From contig JACJWE010000002.1 in the NCBI GenBank assembly GCA_020637365.1, forward strand, positions 124,001 through 188,000: DNA of 64,000 nucleotides. Reading direction: 5' to 3'. The stretch comes from Acidimicrobiia bacterium (GTDB taxonomy: Bacteria > Actinomycetota > Acidimicrobiia > IMCC26256 > JAGNEX01). Positions 1 to 9,911 of the stretch are shown here, in pieces (the stretch's first letter is position 1; every line of letters starts with the position of its first letter). The notes under the pieces were generated by a model. It ran no database searches and was not told where the DNA came from. It saw nothing but the letters and a program-made list of their open reading frames with translations. The position numbers were made by a program, and so were the translations under genes.

Positions 1-40
1 GTTCTGAAACCACGATGGCGGGTTCTGAAACCACGATGGC
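1..40 (+). repeat. 21-bp in-frame tandem repeat at window edge
   Basis: The unit GTTCTGAAACCACGATGGCG occurs at 1-20 and again from 22, giving a 7-residue peptide repeat. More copies may lie upstream of the window. Confidence 0.7.
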
Positions 41-422
41 CGCCGAGGGTGAAGGGATCACTTTCGTGTCGCCCGACGGTCTTGACGACGAGCAGCAAGG
101 TGCTGTCGACGTGTGGGACGAGTTTCTGACATCGGGAGCGACGAGCGGCGCTCAGGTCAAAGACTTGGTCCAAGACGGCGACGAAATCGAAGGCGTACTC
201 GACGCGTTCATCAACAACGATCTCTCGAAGAACGTCGCAGTTACCGTCAAGGGCGTGGTCGTCGATGGCGACTCCGCTGCGTTGGACATGATCTTTGCTG
301 TTCCTGGCCTTCCCGAAGCGCCGACGTCAGGTGAGTCGGTCAAGGTCGATGGTGAATGGAAGGTCGGCAAGTCGACCATCTGTGCGCTCGGTTCGATGAT
401 CCAAACACCTTGCCCTTCCTAA
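3..422 (+). CDS. Mtb12-like secreted/antigen-type protein, 5' truncated
   Basis: The frame is open from the first bases of the window, so the N-terminus lies upstream; an internal ATG at 15 is not necessarily the start. The protein begins with a 7-residue tandem repeat (SETTMAG twice), followed by about 110 residues ending in KVDGEWKVGKSTICALG and a terminal Cys-Pro-Ser. That ending resembles the C-terminal domain of mycobacterial low-molecular-weight antigen Mtb12 proteins (small secreted or lipoprotein domain with a late WKV-K-T-C motif). The family's function is unknown. A strong hairpin follows at 505-543. The family call is by eye and moderate. Confidence 0.5.
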   Translation, partial: SETTMAGSETTMAAEGEGITFVSPDGLDDEQQGAVDVWDEFLTSGATSGAQVKDLVQDGDEIEGVLDAFINNDLSKNVAVTVKGVVVDGDSAALDMIFAVPGLPEAPTSGESVKVDGEWKVGKSTICALGSMIQTPCPS

Positions 423-504
423 CGATGGGGTAGGCGACGGACGATGACGGTGGCTCTGGATTCCAGTCCACGACCACCGTCTCACTCAACGTCGTTCACA
501 CACA

Positions 505-543
505 GGTGAGGGGGTGGCCTCCGTCGGAGGCCACCCCCTCACC
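505..543. terminator. Bidirectional hairpin terminator
   Basis: A perfect 18-bp stem (505-522 with 526-543) closes a 3-nt GTC loop. It sits between the convergent ends of the Mtb12-like gene (plus) and the ferredoxin gene (minus), so it could serve both. There is no long U-tract, which is usual in high-GC actinobacteria. Confidence 0.85.
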
Positions 544-582
544 CATTTCACGTCCGGTGTCGACACCTTGCTGGCAGCGGTT

Positions 583-774
583 TTAGCCTTCGATCGTGAT
601 GGCCTGTTTGGGGCACAGCTGCGCGGCCATCGTCACTTGGGGTCGCAGCGACTCATCAGGGTTCTCGTCGAGGACGTAGAGCATGTCGTCGTCACGGACC
701 TCAAAAACTTCGGGTGCTTGACTCATGCAGATTGCGTTCGACTCACAAAGGTCGTAGTCGACTTTGATATGCAT
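583..774 (-). CDS. Small [3Fe-4S] ferredoxin
   Basis: This 63-residue acidic protein has the Cys spacing of actinobacterial 3Fe-4S ferredoxins: an early C-x5-C (CESNAIC) and a late CPKQAI motif. The family's usual length is 62-70 aa. Such ferredoxins shuttle electrons to cytochromes P450 or other oxygenases in the cytosol. GAGGAG lies about 10 nt before the ATG and fixes the start. No P450 is adjacent; a candidate reductase lies at 38186-39458. A 14-bp palindrome at 835-848 and a KstR-type box at 1009-1022 lie upstream in the shared region with the divergent amidohydrolase gene. Family call is firm; the physiological partner is inferred. Confidence 0.85.
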   Translation of the reverse strand: MHIKVDYDLCESNAICMSQAPEVFEVRDDDMLYVLDENPDESLRPQVTMAAQLCPKQAITIEG

Positions 775-834
775 CCGGGGTGCTCCTCATCTGTAGCGTC
801 CGTTCGTCGGGCGCCCGTTGCCTCCAATCGTGAC

Positions 835-848
835 ACATCGAACGATGT
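835..848. promoter_or_regulatory. Palindrome, possible operator of the ferredoxin gene
   Basis: ACATCG-AA-CGATGT is a perfect inverted repeat about 60 bp upstream of the ferredoxin start. It differs from the KstR-type boxes. Role inferred from position only. Confidence 0.35.
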
Positions 849-1008
849 ACTTGGAGCCGATGCGGTTGGAGGCTGCGTCGCAGAGCACGATCCGCCAGAC
901 CTGTCGGTCACAACGAGAGTTCCGGGCAGTTGGCGGCACAAACGCTGTGTCACCGAAACACGGTTCACCGAGACCGTTCATTCGGGCAGAAGATCCCGAC
1001 TGCTAAAG

Positions 1009-1022
1009 TAGAACACGTTCTA
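1009..1022 (+). promoter_or_regulatory. KstR-type operator upstream of the amidohydrolase-like gene
   Basis: TAGAACACGTTCTA is a perfect match to the mycobacterial/rhodococcal KstR consensus TnnAACnnGTTnnA. The right arm runs into TATTTT, a plausible -10 element reading rightward, which places the regulated gene on the plus strand (start 1120). The same box recurs at 13850-13863 and 24659-24672, and a KstR-like gene is at 29726-30358. Confidence 0.8.
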
Positions 1023-1119
1023 TTTTTCATTCGGCCTCTTTGCTCACTGACAAGCGAGCGCGGTCGAGCGAGGCCACGTCTGGCCGTTCCCGCTCGTTGC
1101 GGGTCTCCGAGGAGCACAT

Positions 1120-1989
1120 GTGGGATTTCCGACCGACGTTCCAGTCATAGATCTGATGATTCAGGTGCCATCGGGGCCCAGCCAGGACTGGTACGAGTTT
1201 CTCGCCCCCCTGTTGCGCGACCAGGAAAGCCAGGCATACAGCTTCCCGGCCGAATACATGTTCAAGAACGTTCCCAAGATCGACGAGTGCGATAACTACG
1301 TCGACTACCTGCTGGCAAAGATGGACCAGTTCAACATCGAACGCGGCATGATCACCGCTCGCCCCGAAAAAGAAGGTGCGCTCAGCGCCCTCCAACAACA
1401 CCCCGATCGGTTCTTTGCAAGTTTCGAAGTCAACCCAAACGAGGGCATGGACGCGGTGCGCAAGATTGCGCACATGAAAGAGACCTACGACATTAAGGCC
1501 GTCTCGTGCTTCCCCGCAGGGCTCAACCCGCAGGTCCCCATTAACGACAAGCGCATGTATCCGATCTACGCGAAGTGCGTCGAGCTGGATCTGCCGTTCT
1601 TCGTGACCGCTGGCGTGCCGGGACCCCGTGTTCCTTTTGCATGCCAAAAGGTTGAGCTGCTCGACGAGGTCTGCTGGTGGTTTCCAGAACTGACGATCGT
1701 CACACGTCATGGTTGCGAACCGTGGACCGAACTCGCGGTCAAACTCCTACTGAAATGGCCCAATCTGTATTACTCAACGTCCGCTTTCGCGCCGCGCTAC
1801 TACCCAACGGACATCGTCAATTTCGCCAACAGCAGGGGCGCAGACAAGGTTATGTACGCTGGCTATTTCCCAATGGGACTCTCACTCGACCGAATCTTTT
1901 CCGAAATGCCTGACGTGCCATTTAACGATGACGTCTGGCCAAAATTCTTGCGAGAGAATGCGCTTCGAGTGCTAAAGCTCGACCAATAG
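1120..1989 (+). CDS. Amidohydrolase-family (COG2159-like) TIM-barrel protein with missing metal ligands
   Basis: The 289-aa protein has the overall layout of amidohydrolase family 2: a beta-strand with IDLMIQ near the N-terminus, a central barrel, IVTRHG about residue 195, and a late YAGYFP. Family members normally carry HxH in the first strand and a late (T/S)D-x-P aspartate. Here the HxH is replaced by LMIQ and the Asp position by Gly/Tyr, so the usual zinc site looks incomplete; only the TRHG histidine remains. GAGGAG at 1109-1114 supports the GTG start at 1120; the ATG two bases earlier leads to a quick stop. A KstR-type box about 100 bp upstream suggests a role in steroid or lipid catabolism. 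Exact reaction unknown. Confidence 0.75.
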   Translation: MGFPTDVPVIDLMIQVPSGPSQDWYEFLAPLLRDQESQAYSFPAEYMFKNVPKIDECDNYVDYLLAKMDQFNIERGMITARPEKEGALSALQQHPDRFFASFEVNPNEGMDAVRKIAHMKETYDIKAVSCFPAGLNPQVPINDKRMYPIYAKCVELDLPFFVTAGVPGPRVPFACQKVELLDEVCWWFPELTIVTRHGCEPWTELAVKLLLKWPNLYYSTSAFAPRYYPTDIVNFANSRGADKVMYAGYFPMGLSLDRIFSEMPDVPFNDDVWPKFLRENALRVLKLDQ

Positions 1990-2073
1990 GGCTCGGAAGC
2001 GGTTCGCCTTACACAACGTCGTACCGACAGCCCTTCAGTAAAAGACCAGCGAAGCGACGCTGAGGAAAGAAGG

Positions 2074-2122
2074 ATTGGGGAGGTGGTCCTCGGGGGGGGG
2101 TTGAGGTCTCCACCCCCCCAAT
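2074..2122. terminator. Long hairpin downstream of the amidohydrolase-like gene
   Basis: ATTGGGGAGGTGG (2074-2086) pairs with CCACCCCCCCAAT (2110-2122) with one mismatch, and an inner CCTC/GAGG extends the stem. A run of nine Gs lies in the loop. It is probably the terminator of the upstream gene; the G/C runs are also error-prone in sequencing. Confidence 0.6.
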
Positions 2123-2189
2123 CTCGGGCCGAGACCCGATCTATTTCCCCAGATGACACCAGACAGCGGCGAGGCGGATAGGTCGGGGG

Positions 2190-3536
2190 TGTCCCCATGT
2201 TGTTGTCAAGGGGTTTAGGCGGCTTTGTTGAGTTGGGGAGCGGTAGTGGTGGGTGGCCGGTAGGGCTGTTGCTCGCGCAGAGCATGGCCAGGATGACTCC
2301 GGTCCGGCGGCGGGCGAGGCAGATGAGCGCGGCGTTGTGTTTCTTGCCTTCGGCGCGTTTGCGGTCGTAGAAGGTCTTGGACTCCGGGTGAGCGCAGTGA
2401 AGCGAACGCGGCGAGGAACATGGCGTTCTTGAGCCGGTGGTTGCTGCGGCGGCGGCTCATGGACTCGCCTCTGATCGAGGTGCCGGACTGGCGGGTGACT
2501 GGAGCAAGCCCGGCGTAGCTGGCGAGCTTTGATGCATCCGCGAATCGGCTGCCGTCGCCGATCTCAGCGAGGATTCGAGCTCCGGTCCTGGGCCCGATCC
2601 GGGCAAGGTCTGGAGCAGTTGGCCGAAAGGGTGGGCCAGGAACACCTCCTCGATCTCGCTGGCGAGGGCGTCGCGGCGGTTCTGGAGCCGGTCGAGTTCT
2701 GCGGCGACTTCTGCGATGACGCGGCCGAGTGCGGTCTCAGCGGGTAGGACGACGCTTTGGGCGTCGAGGGCTTCGATCACTGTGTTAGTGACCTTGTCAG
2801 CGAGCCGCGGGAGCGAGCCTTGATCGTGCGGTTGATCCGAGCGCGACCGGCTGACCGGAGCGTGGTGGGGTTGGGAACTTGGCGACCAGCGCGCGGACTC
2901 CGGCTTGGTGGAGTCGGGAACCGATGGCGCGTTCAAGGGCGGGTGAGACCGAGACGAGCAGGTCGCGGAGCCGGTTCGTGAGCCGAGTGACATCGGCGGC
3001 GAGGTCGATGTCGAACCCGTTGAGCACCCGGAGCTGGTCGAGTAGTTCGTCGCTGCCAGTGTCGAGCCAGTGCACCTTCGTGCGTCGAATGCGAGCGGTG
3101 TCGGCGATCACGAACGCGTCGCGACGGTCGGTTTTGGCTTCGCCCGGGTACAGGTCCGCTGCTCGGCGCATCACCAGCCCAGGAACATACGCGACCGGTA
3201 CCTCACGCCGGGCAGCGACAGCGATAGCGAGCTGGGCGATCGAGCCGGGCTGGTCGATCACCAACCCAGCAGTGCCGTGACTGCTGGCGTCGTCAATCAG
3301 GGAGTCCAGCGCGGCTTCGTCGTTGCGGATTGACCGGGCCAGCAGCGACTCGCCAGCATTGTCGAGGACATCGGCGAAGTGCTCATCCTTGCCGACATCG
3401 AGCCCGATCCACACGGTGACTTCATTGGGTGCGGCCATGGTTCCTCCTACCAGCCGGTCAAATGGAGGGAAGCCGAGTCCACGGTGCGCTTGCCGTCATC
3501 CACCTTACGAATCAGCGATTGGTCGCATGTCCCCAT
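2190..3536 (-). mobile_element. IS110-family insertion sequence, putative limits
   Basis: The element is defined by the IS110 transposase remnant at 2215-3438. The 9-mer TGTCCCCAT occurs at both 2190-2198 and 3528-3536, flanking the gene at a plausible element size (about 1.34 kb); it may be the duplicated core or target. IS110 elements lack long terminal inverted repeats, so the limits are tentative. The non-coding end lies on the side of the transposase start (3439 onward). Confidence 0.55.
2215..3438 (-). pseudogene. IS110-family transposase, frameshifted
   Basis: The start (ATG at 3438) is intact and the first ~190 residues form the DEDD RuvC-like IS110 domain: GLDVGKDEH with the first Asp, and KTDRRDA further on. 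A break near 2880-2890 moves the frame to a stretch ending near 2600 (EIEEVFLAHPFGQLLQTLPG). The Transposase_20 domain (ILAEIGD, YAGLAP, SGTSIRGES) follows in another frame. The end (SRRRSNHRLKNAMFLAAF to the stop at 2215) needs at least two more shifts. The whole would be about 405 aa, normal for IS110. With four or more indels it cannot make a functional enzyme as written. Decay or accumulated sequencing errors are both possible. Confidence 0.85.
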
Positions 3537-3846
3537 CAGAGGTCTTCTCGCACCCGATGGCACTGGTGGCAACACCCCCAGGCCATCAAGTGACAGGGGC
3601 AATGAGCCATGCCAGCACCGCCGGACTTCCCAAGCCCCGAGTCTTACTCAGCGCCTACAAAGAAGGTAAGGGGTTGACCTACCCGCCCCACCAAAGCAAA
3701 CGGACCCTCGCCGGAAGGTCCCATGCAGCATCGAATGTGACACTGCATGACACATGTATTTGGGGGACGTCGCCGTAGCGGCGGCTTGTGACTGACGCTG
3801 ATTGTTCTACAAAGCCACAACATCACGCTTATGTACCGTGGTGTTT
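3439..3846. other. Gene-less stretch: IS110 non-coding end and flank
   Basis: About 400 bp without a credible gene. The first ~90 bp, up to the repeated TGTCCCCAT, would be the IS110 5' non-coding end, where IS110-group elements encode their bridge RNA. The rest is flanking DNA before the pentapeptide lipoprotein stop. No promoter or hairpin stands out. Confidence 0.4.
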
Positions 3847-4425
3847 TTAAGGTTTTGTTACTGCGCCTCGACCGCTGTTGACGTCGACACGGCGGCCGGC
3901 ACCGAAGTCGGATCCGCACTCGCGGAGGTAGGCGAGTCCCCGGATCATTTCCGTCGCCCGGCTCACCCACGTCCCCAAGATGCCCTTCGCATGTGCCGGA
4001 ATTGTCGGCAGCAGAGGTCCCGTCCGGGCACACGGCCCAGCCGTCCCCGTCGGAACCCCAATAGTCCCGTCGCGCTGCGTCCCACGAAAACTGGCCTGGT
4101 ACAGGTTGGCACCCGAAAAGTTCGCGTCGCTCAGATCGGATCCGGCCAGACTTGCGCCGACGAGCGAAGCGCCCGCAAAGCTCGCTTGGGCGAGATTCAT
4201 CGACGTCATGCGAGCGCCGTCGAGCGACGCCCTGGCAAAGTTCAACGCGACCGGTGACGTGGCGACAGGGCCCGTCGTCCCCGGTAGCCGCTGACGTTCA
4301 GCCACCAACGTGGTGGGTGAGGTCACGGTGGGGCTCGATGAGTCCTCGTCGTCACCACTGCTACACGCGGCCAGTCCAAGACAAAACAAACACCAGACAA
4401 CCAACAACGATCGCACCACAACCAC
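3847..4425 (-). CDS. Pentapeptide-repeat lipoprotein
   Basis: The 192-aa protein starts with a lipoprotein signal peptide (hydrophobic residues 5-20, lipobox LAAC with Cys at about 21) and a Ser/Thr/Asp-rich spacer. Residues about 60-115 form pentapeptide repeats of the A(D/N)LxX type (ASLDGA, ANFSGANLYQASF), expected to fold as a right-handed beta-helix. The last 75 residues contain two Cys and no recognisable domain. It is expected to be anchored outside the membrane. It lies on the same strand as the giant surface gene, but the terminator at 4461-4497 separates them. Function unknown. Confidence 0.75.
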   Translation of the reverse strand: MVVVRSLLVVWCLFCLGLAACSSGDDEDSSSPTVTSPTTLVAERQRLPGTTGPVATSPVALNFARASLDGARMTSMNLAQASFAGASLVGASLAGSDLSDANFSGANLYQASFRGTQRDGTIGVPTGTAGPCARTGPLLPTIPAHAKGILGTWVSRATEMIRGLAYLRECGSDFGAGRRVDVNSGRGAVTKP

Positions 4426-4460
4426 CTTTGGGTCAGCTCGTCAACCAGCGCAGGCCAAAC

Positions 4461-4497
4461 GAAATGGGGTAAGAGGCCAAGCCTCTTACCCCATTTC
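4461..4497. terminator. Terminator after the giant surface protein gene
   Basis: A perfect 17-bp stem (4461-4477 with 4481-4497) with a CAA loop lies 45 bp beyond the stop of the minus-strand surface gene and upstream of the lipoprotein gene. Confidence 0.85.
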
Positions 4498-4541
4498 TCC
4501 TCACGTCAAACGCTCTCAGGGAACGGGTACGCCCCAGAGGC

Positions 4542-7500
4542 TTAGCTCTGGCGGCGCCTCCGCACCATGCGGGTCGTCGCCAGACCAATCAGCAGCAGAC
4601 CAGCGCCGAGCAGCGTCATGATCAGCGGATCCGACCCGGTGAACGCAACCGCTCGTGCAACGGTCGAGCGGTTCGATGCCGGGGCGGTTGTCGCCGTCGT
4701 CGAACGGACCGTCGTCGCAGGAACCTGCATGCCGACGTTCTGGTTGACGACCACCGGCGTGGTACTGCCGCCAGCCGTTCCACTTCCACCACTTCCTGTC
4801 CCCACGCCAGAACCCGAACCCGAACCGCCGGTGGCGGTGGTGTCAGGGCACGGGGCGCCGGGTAGGACGTTGACCTGGTAGGTCTGTTCGAGCAGTTGGC
4901 CGTCTTGGGTCTGCCCCTTGGCCACGACCTCGTGAACACCGGGGTCGATGTCGCAGGGAAGTTCCGCCTTCAGGATGGCAACGCCTTCTTCGTTGGCGAC
5001 CACCGTACCGAGAAAGACCGGTGCGGAATGCAGCTCGAACGTCACGACGGAACCTGGCGTATAGGTGAAGGCCCACATGGTCCATGCAAGACCCGTATAG
5101 ACCGTCGGGACTCCGTTGTTGCCATACAGGTCGGACACCACGATGCCGTTCTCGCCAGCGCATGTCGTCGTGCCGCAGATCTCGACTTCTTTCCAGTCGA
5201 CGACACCGTCTTGGTCGCTGTCGGTGGTTGCGTTAGCGCATCCGGCCGACCCACACATGATGACCTCGACCCAGTCGGGAATGCCGTTGCCGTCGACGTC
5301 ACCGCCGCTGTAGCAGTAGGCGTTTCCGCATGACGCGTACTCGGTCCAGTCCGGGTATCCGTCGCCGTCGGCATCCGACGTGGTGTTGTCGTCACGAGAA
5401 TCTGTCGGGCTGGTGCCCATCAGAATTTCGATCCAGTCCGGCACACCACCGAGGTCGCTGTCCGTCGTGGTGTCGTTGGAGTTGTAGTCGGTCGGGTCGG
5501 TACCCATCACGATCTCGACCCAGTCAGGCACGCCGTCACCATCGGTGTCGATCGAACCTGGGTCGTCATTGGCGTCGTACGGGTCGGTACCCATGAGGAT
5601 CTCGACCCAGTCGGGTACGCCATCACCATCGCTGTCGAGGGTCAGGGCATCATCGGAGGAGTCGGTCGGGTCGGTACCCATGATCACTTCGACCCAGTCG
5701 GGCACGCCGCCACCATCGGAGTCTTGGCTCGTCGAGCCGTCCTCTGGGTCATAGGGATCGGTACCGAGCATGATCTCAACCCAGTCGGGGATGCCATCGC
5801 CATCGGTGTCCAACGTGAGTGGATCGTCCGAAGCGTCGGTCGGGTCGGTACCCATAATCACTTCGACCCAGTCGGGTACACCGCCCCCATCGGAATCGGT
5901 CCCTTGAGCCGCAGCGTCGTCGGACGGGTCGGTCGGGTCGGTACCCGACATGTACTCGACCCAGTCGTCGATGCCGCCGCCGTCGGAGTCGATACCGATC
6001 GGGTTGTCACTCGGGTCGGTCGGGTCGGTACCCATCAGGATTTCGATCCAGTCAGGTACGCCGTCGCCGTCTGAGTCTTCGGTGCCGTCCGAACAGGTTG
6101 GGGTACCGCAGATCTCGATCTCAACAACGTCGGGGATCCCGTCGCCATCCTCGTCACCGCCGGTCACGTTGACCGACACGGTTGCGATCGCGGTGCCGCC
6201 TGCACCGTCCTCGATCATGTAGCTGTAGGTGTCCAGCCCGACAAAGCCGGTCGCTGGCGTGTATGTGCAGTCGGTGGCGGTGCAGGTGACCGTCCCACCA
6301 CCCGCTGTCGTCGGCGTCAACAACGTGAGCGTGAGCGGATCGCCGTCAGCATCTGAGTCGTTGGCCAACACGTCGGTGGTGACCGGGGTCTCCATCAGCG
6401 TGTTCGCGCCATCATCGATGGCAACCGGCGGCGTGTTGTCGTCGGTTACCGACACCGTGACGAAAGTAAAGGCCTGGTTTCCGTAGCTGTCCTCAATCGT
6501 GTACTGGAAGATGTCCGTGCCGACAAAGCCTGCCGCCGGGGTATAGGTGCATTCGGTTGCCGTACAGGTCACCGTGGCACCGGTCGACGTGGTCGCGTCA
6601 TAGGCGACGATCCCTGCCGCTGGCGGCACGGGCAGACCCGGACCGCCGTCTTCGGCGTCGCGGTCATTGTCCAACACCGAGATGGTCACGGCGGTGTTGA
6701 TCGTCGTATTAGCCGAGTCAGGCAGCGCGATCGGCGGTGCGTCGGGCGTTTCAGTCACAACGATGTTGACCGTAGCCGTCGTGCATCGCGCCCAGGCGCC
6801 GCCCGCAGACACCGCTCCCGAGTTTGCAACAGCGACGTGGTCGTCACAGACCTCGTAGGTGAAGGAGTCGGTCCCGAAGAAGCCAGCGTTTGGCGTGTAG
6901 GTCGCAACGCCAGCGGCACTAATCGTGACCGTGCCGTTCGCCGGCGCCACGACCGGGGTCGCTGTGTAGGTCAACCCTTCGCCGTCGATCTCGAGGTCGT
7001 TGACCGCAAGGTCGATGGAGTTGCCGGTGCTGTCCTCGTCGACCACCTTGACGTCGTCGATAGCGAGTGGCGGCTGGTTGCCGGTGACGGTGATCAACAC
7101 GGCGGCCTGTGCGCACAGTTGCGTCGCTGCCGCCGGAGTGGCGGCTGCTGGGTTGTCACAGATTTGGTAGACGACCGTCACCAACCCCGAGTATCCGTCT
7201 GCGGGTTGGAAGGTCAAGACACCGTTGGTCATCGACGCAGTGCCTTGGGTCGCCGACGGCCCGACCAACACCGACGCTGTCGAGGGGTCGAGATTGCCGT
7301 CAGCGTCGGAGTCGTTCGCTGCGACGTTGATAGTGGTCGAGGTCTGACTCTGGCCATCAGCTGAGTACCACGAATCGACGCTGCCAACATCGCCGACCGC
7401 CACCGGAGCGTTCTGCGGCGTCGAGGTGACCTGAATCGTCACCGTTGCTTCGCGGCAACGGCTCGCCGGACTGACGTCGCTCGTCCCCAGCATTTGGTGA

Positions 7501-8067
7501 CCGTCACACAAGCGATATGTGAACGAATCGGTCAGTGCCGTGGGGCTGCCGCCATGGGTGTAGCTGTAGGTACCGTCCGCATTGAAGGTCAGGGAGCCGT
7601 TCGAGACGCCAGAAACCAGGCTGTAGGTCCAACCCGATTGCGGGTCATTGTCAGCGTCGTTCAGCGAGACGTCGCCACTCACGGTGCCGCTCTGGGCCAC
7701 CGTGACGAGTTCGCCTACGACGATCGGTGCGCTGTTGCACAACACCTGGACCGACACCACACCAACACCGGTCAAATCATCATTGGTCGCGATGTCTCTA
7801 ATCGTGTAGGTGAAGGTGTCCGTGCCACAGAAGTCTGCTGGCGGCGTGTAGGTCACCTCGCCCGTGACGGTGTTGAAGCCGTCGACCGTCCCACCATTCA
7901 CCGAGGTCGGGTCCACTTGCGTCACCGTAAACTCCGCCGGATACGCCCCGGCGTTTCCGGTGGCTCCATTGGGGTCAAAGTCGTTCGCGACCAGATTGAT
8001 CTTGATGTCAACGTCGGTGCCCGACGTGCCTGGCACGTTGTCGGAATACCACGCGTCGGTGATCCGT
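4542..8067 (-). CDS. Giant surface protein, C-terminal part: Ig-like repeats, calcium-binding repeats, AFTG anchor
   Basis: This is the downstream part of one protein beginning at 9768; the frame breaks near 8062-8070. In order it holds several ~100-residue bacterial Ig/cadherin-like repeats (Big_9/VCBS type, each with NDxDxDGDPL and a YTPxxGFxGxDxFxY core). Twelve DxDGDGxPDWVE(I/V) thrombospondin-3/dockerin-like calcium-binding repeats with GTDPTDxxD linkers follow (about 5165-6150). Then come a short beta domain and a Gly/Ser/Thr-rich wall spacer, and finally VAFTG, a transmembrane helix and an RRRR tail. This is the layout of a sortase-anchored stalk or adhesin; VAFTG resembles the LAxTG signal of class E sortases. 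No sortase gene is in the window. Ligand unknown. Confidence 0.8.
5165..6150 (-). repeat. Twelve TSP3-like calcium-binding repeats
   Basis: A tandem coding repeat of roughly 70-117 bp encodes D-x-D-(G/L/Q)-(D/G)-G-x-(P/D)-D-W followed by an MGTDPTD linker. Conserved stretches such as GTCGGGTCGGTACCCAT recur across the tract. Each D-rich loop is a likely Ca2+ site. Confidence 0.85.
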
Positions 8068-9768
8068 AGTCGGGCGCCGCGACCGGCGGCACCGGAGGCG
8101 GCTTCACCACGTTTACAGTCGCGGTTCCCTGCGCACATTTGTTCTGATAATCCCCGGCAGGAGTCCCGGTCTGGTCGTTGACGGCAAACCCGTCCCCGGC
8201 ATTGATGCCGAGTAGCAGATGGTCATCACAAGCCCAATAAGTGATGGCTGCAGTCCCCGTGAATCCGGAGGGTGGCTGGTATGCAAACGTTCCGGCCGTA
8301 GAAGTTGATGAAAAGCCGGACGGTACATTCGGCCAGTAATAGGTCAATGCCGGGGATTCAAGGTCAAAATCATTGGGCGCAACATCAAATGTGGCCAACG
8401 AGGCGTCCTGCAGAACTTCGAAAGCCTCGCCCGCAACTATCGGCGCTTGGTTCCCGACAACGGTCACGTTGGCGACGCCAACTGAAAGCAAACCCTCTGC
8501 ATCACGGATCTGATATAGGAACGTGTCCGTTCCAGAGTAGTTATCCGGCGGCGTATAAGTGCACGGGCCAGCGCCTGGCAAGGTGCCGCATGCCACCGTT
8601 CCACCAGCCTGAGTTGCAGCCGACCCAGTGTCGTAGACTCCGTCAGTACCCGTATCGGTGCCGTTGAAACCCACCCACACAATGACTGGATCGGCGTCTC
8701 CGGTCTCCTGATTGGGATCCGCATCGTTCGCGAGCACGTCAAGCGTGACTGGGAACGGGCCGGAGCCGGGCGGGGTCGCAGCCGGATAATTCGTGTCCGT
8801 CTGAGCAAAATCCAACGTAGCCACCGGCGGCGTTGGAACTTTGAGCGGAACGATGGTGACCTCAACAACGGCCGTTCGCGTTGGCGCACCACCCGCGTAC
8901 GCCGCTTCCGGATAAGCGACCGTATAGGTACACGTATCCGATGTGGCAGGGTCGGTAATTGGGGCTGTATGAGTGTAGGTAACCGTACCGCCAGCAAATG
9001 AACACGTGCCCTTGGCGCCATTGGTAACGGCCGTGATCGTCGGGGGTATGAACCCAGAACTCTGGGTATCGTTTCCAACGGCATACACAGAGACACTGCT
9101 CCCTTTACCCACTGTGACGAAGTCGGTGGCTGGGATAATCTGAGGGAGAACATTGATCGTTCTGGTATCGGTAAATGCCATCGAGCGCGTGTCTGTCTGG
9201 TTGATGGACTCGATGCCACAGCCACCGAACCACAACGTGCAGCGCTGGTGCGTCCCAGAGACGTTCATCCCGGCGCCCCAGTTGAAGAGATACGGTCCTG
9301 TCGCTGCGATCGACGGCGTTGTCGTTTGACAGCCTCCTCCACCTGTCACCGATGTAGTGAACTCAGCCATGTCGATTGCCCCGCCCATGCCAACCGTGGA
9401 GCTTCCCCCGCCTGGCAACGCGTAGGTGACGCTTCGACCGGAGAATCGGTCGTACAGCGCTGCGTTGTTTCGTGTCCAGTTGTGACTGTTGGCACAAAAC
9501 GAATAGTTGAAAGCCTGATTCTGCTCGACCAGGTCGGGGTACGTCGCTTGGACCGGCACATTGTGATCAAACTGCGTACCGTCGAACCAATAGTTTCCCG
9601 AAGATGCCGTTCGCGACACCGTTTGGTTCGCTGCACCAGCCTCGGATGGGCCGGACAGGGTCCCCAGGGGACGGCAAAGGTTGCGGTGAAGATGACCGCC
9701 AGAACTGCAAATGCTGTGAACGCGCGCCTTCCCGTCGGTACGCGTGAAGTAGTGGAAAATCCACCCAT
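8068..9768 (-). CDS. Giant surface protein, N-terminal part with signal peptide
   Basis: The real start is probably the ATG at 9768: GRRAFTAFAVLAVIFTATFAVP is a clear signal peptide. One break near 9665-9675 (a CCCC-T-GGGG run) then joins it to the long frame containing ANQTVSRTASSGNYWFDGTQ. A ~270-residue head domain (Gly/Asn/Cys-rich, unrecognised) precedes three Ig-like repeats (for example NDADPNQETGDADPVIVWVG and YTPPDNYSGTDTFLYQIRD). A second break near 8065 leads into the C-terminal part. The complete protein would be about 1740 aa. The head is the likely binding region. Two single-base indels look like sequencing errors because both sides keep coherent domains. Confidence 0.7.
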
Positions 9769-9911
9769 GACAGAGCCCCCTGTATTTGAAAGCCGGAATC
9801 GCGTTCGTCCAACGCATGTCCAGGCATCCAGCGCTGTTACGCCGCCAGGTGCGCGGGTTTACCACAGCCCCGTCTACTTGATCAACAAAACCCGCCGCGA
9901 AGGAAACGCCC

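Noticed and set aside
5490..6060. CRISPR-like periodic repeats
   Set aside because: Units are in-frame coding repeats of varying length with no spacer pattern and no cas genes.
5042..6486. Several plus-strand frames across the calcium-repeat tract
   Set aside because: Shadow frames of a periodic GC-rich coding repeat; composition and periodicity follow the minus-strand gene.
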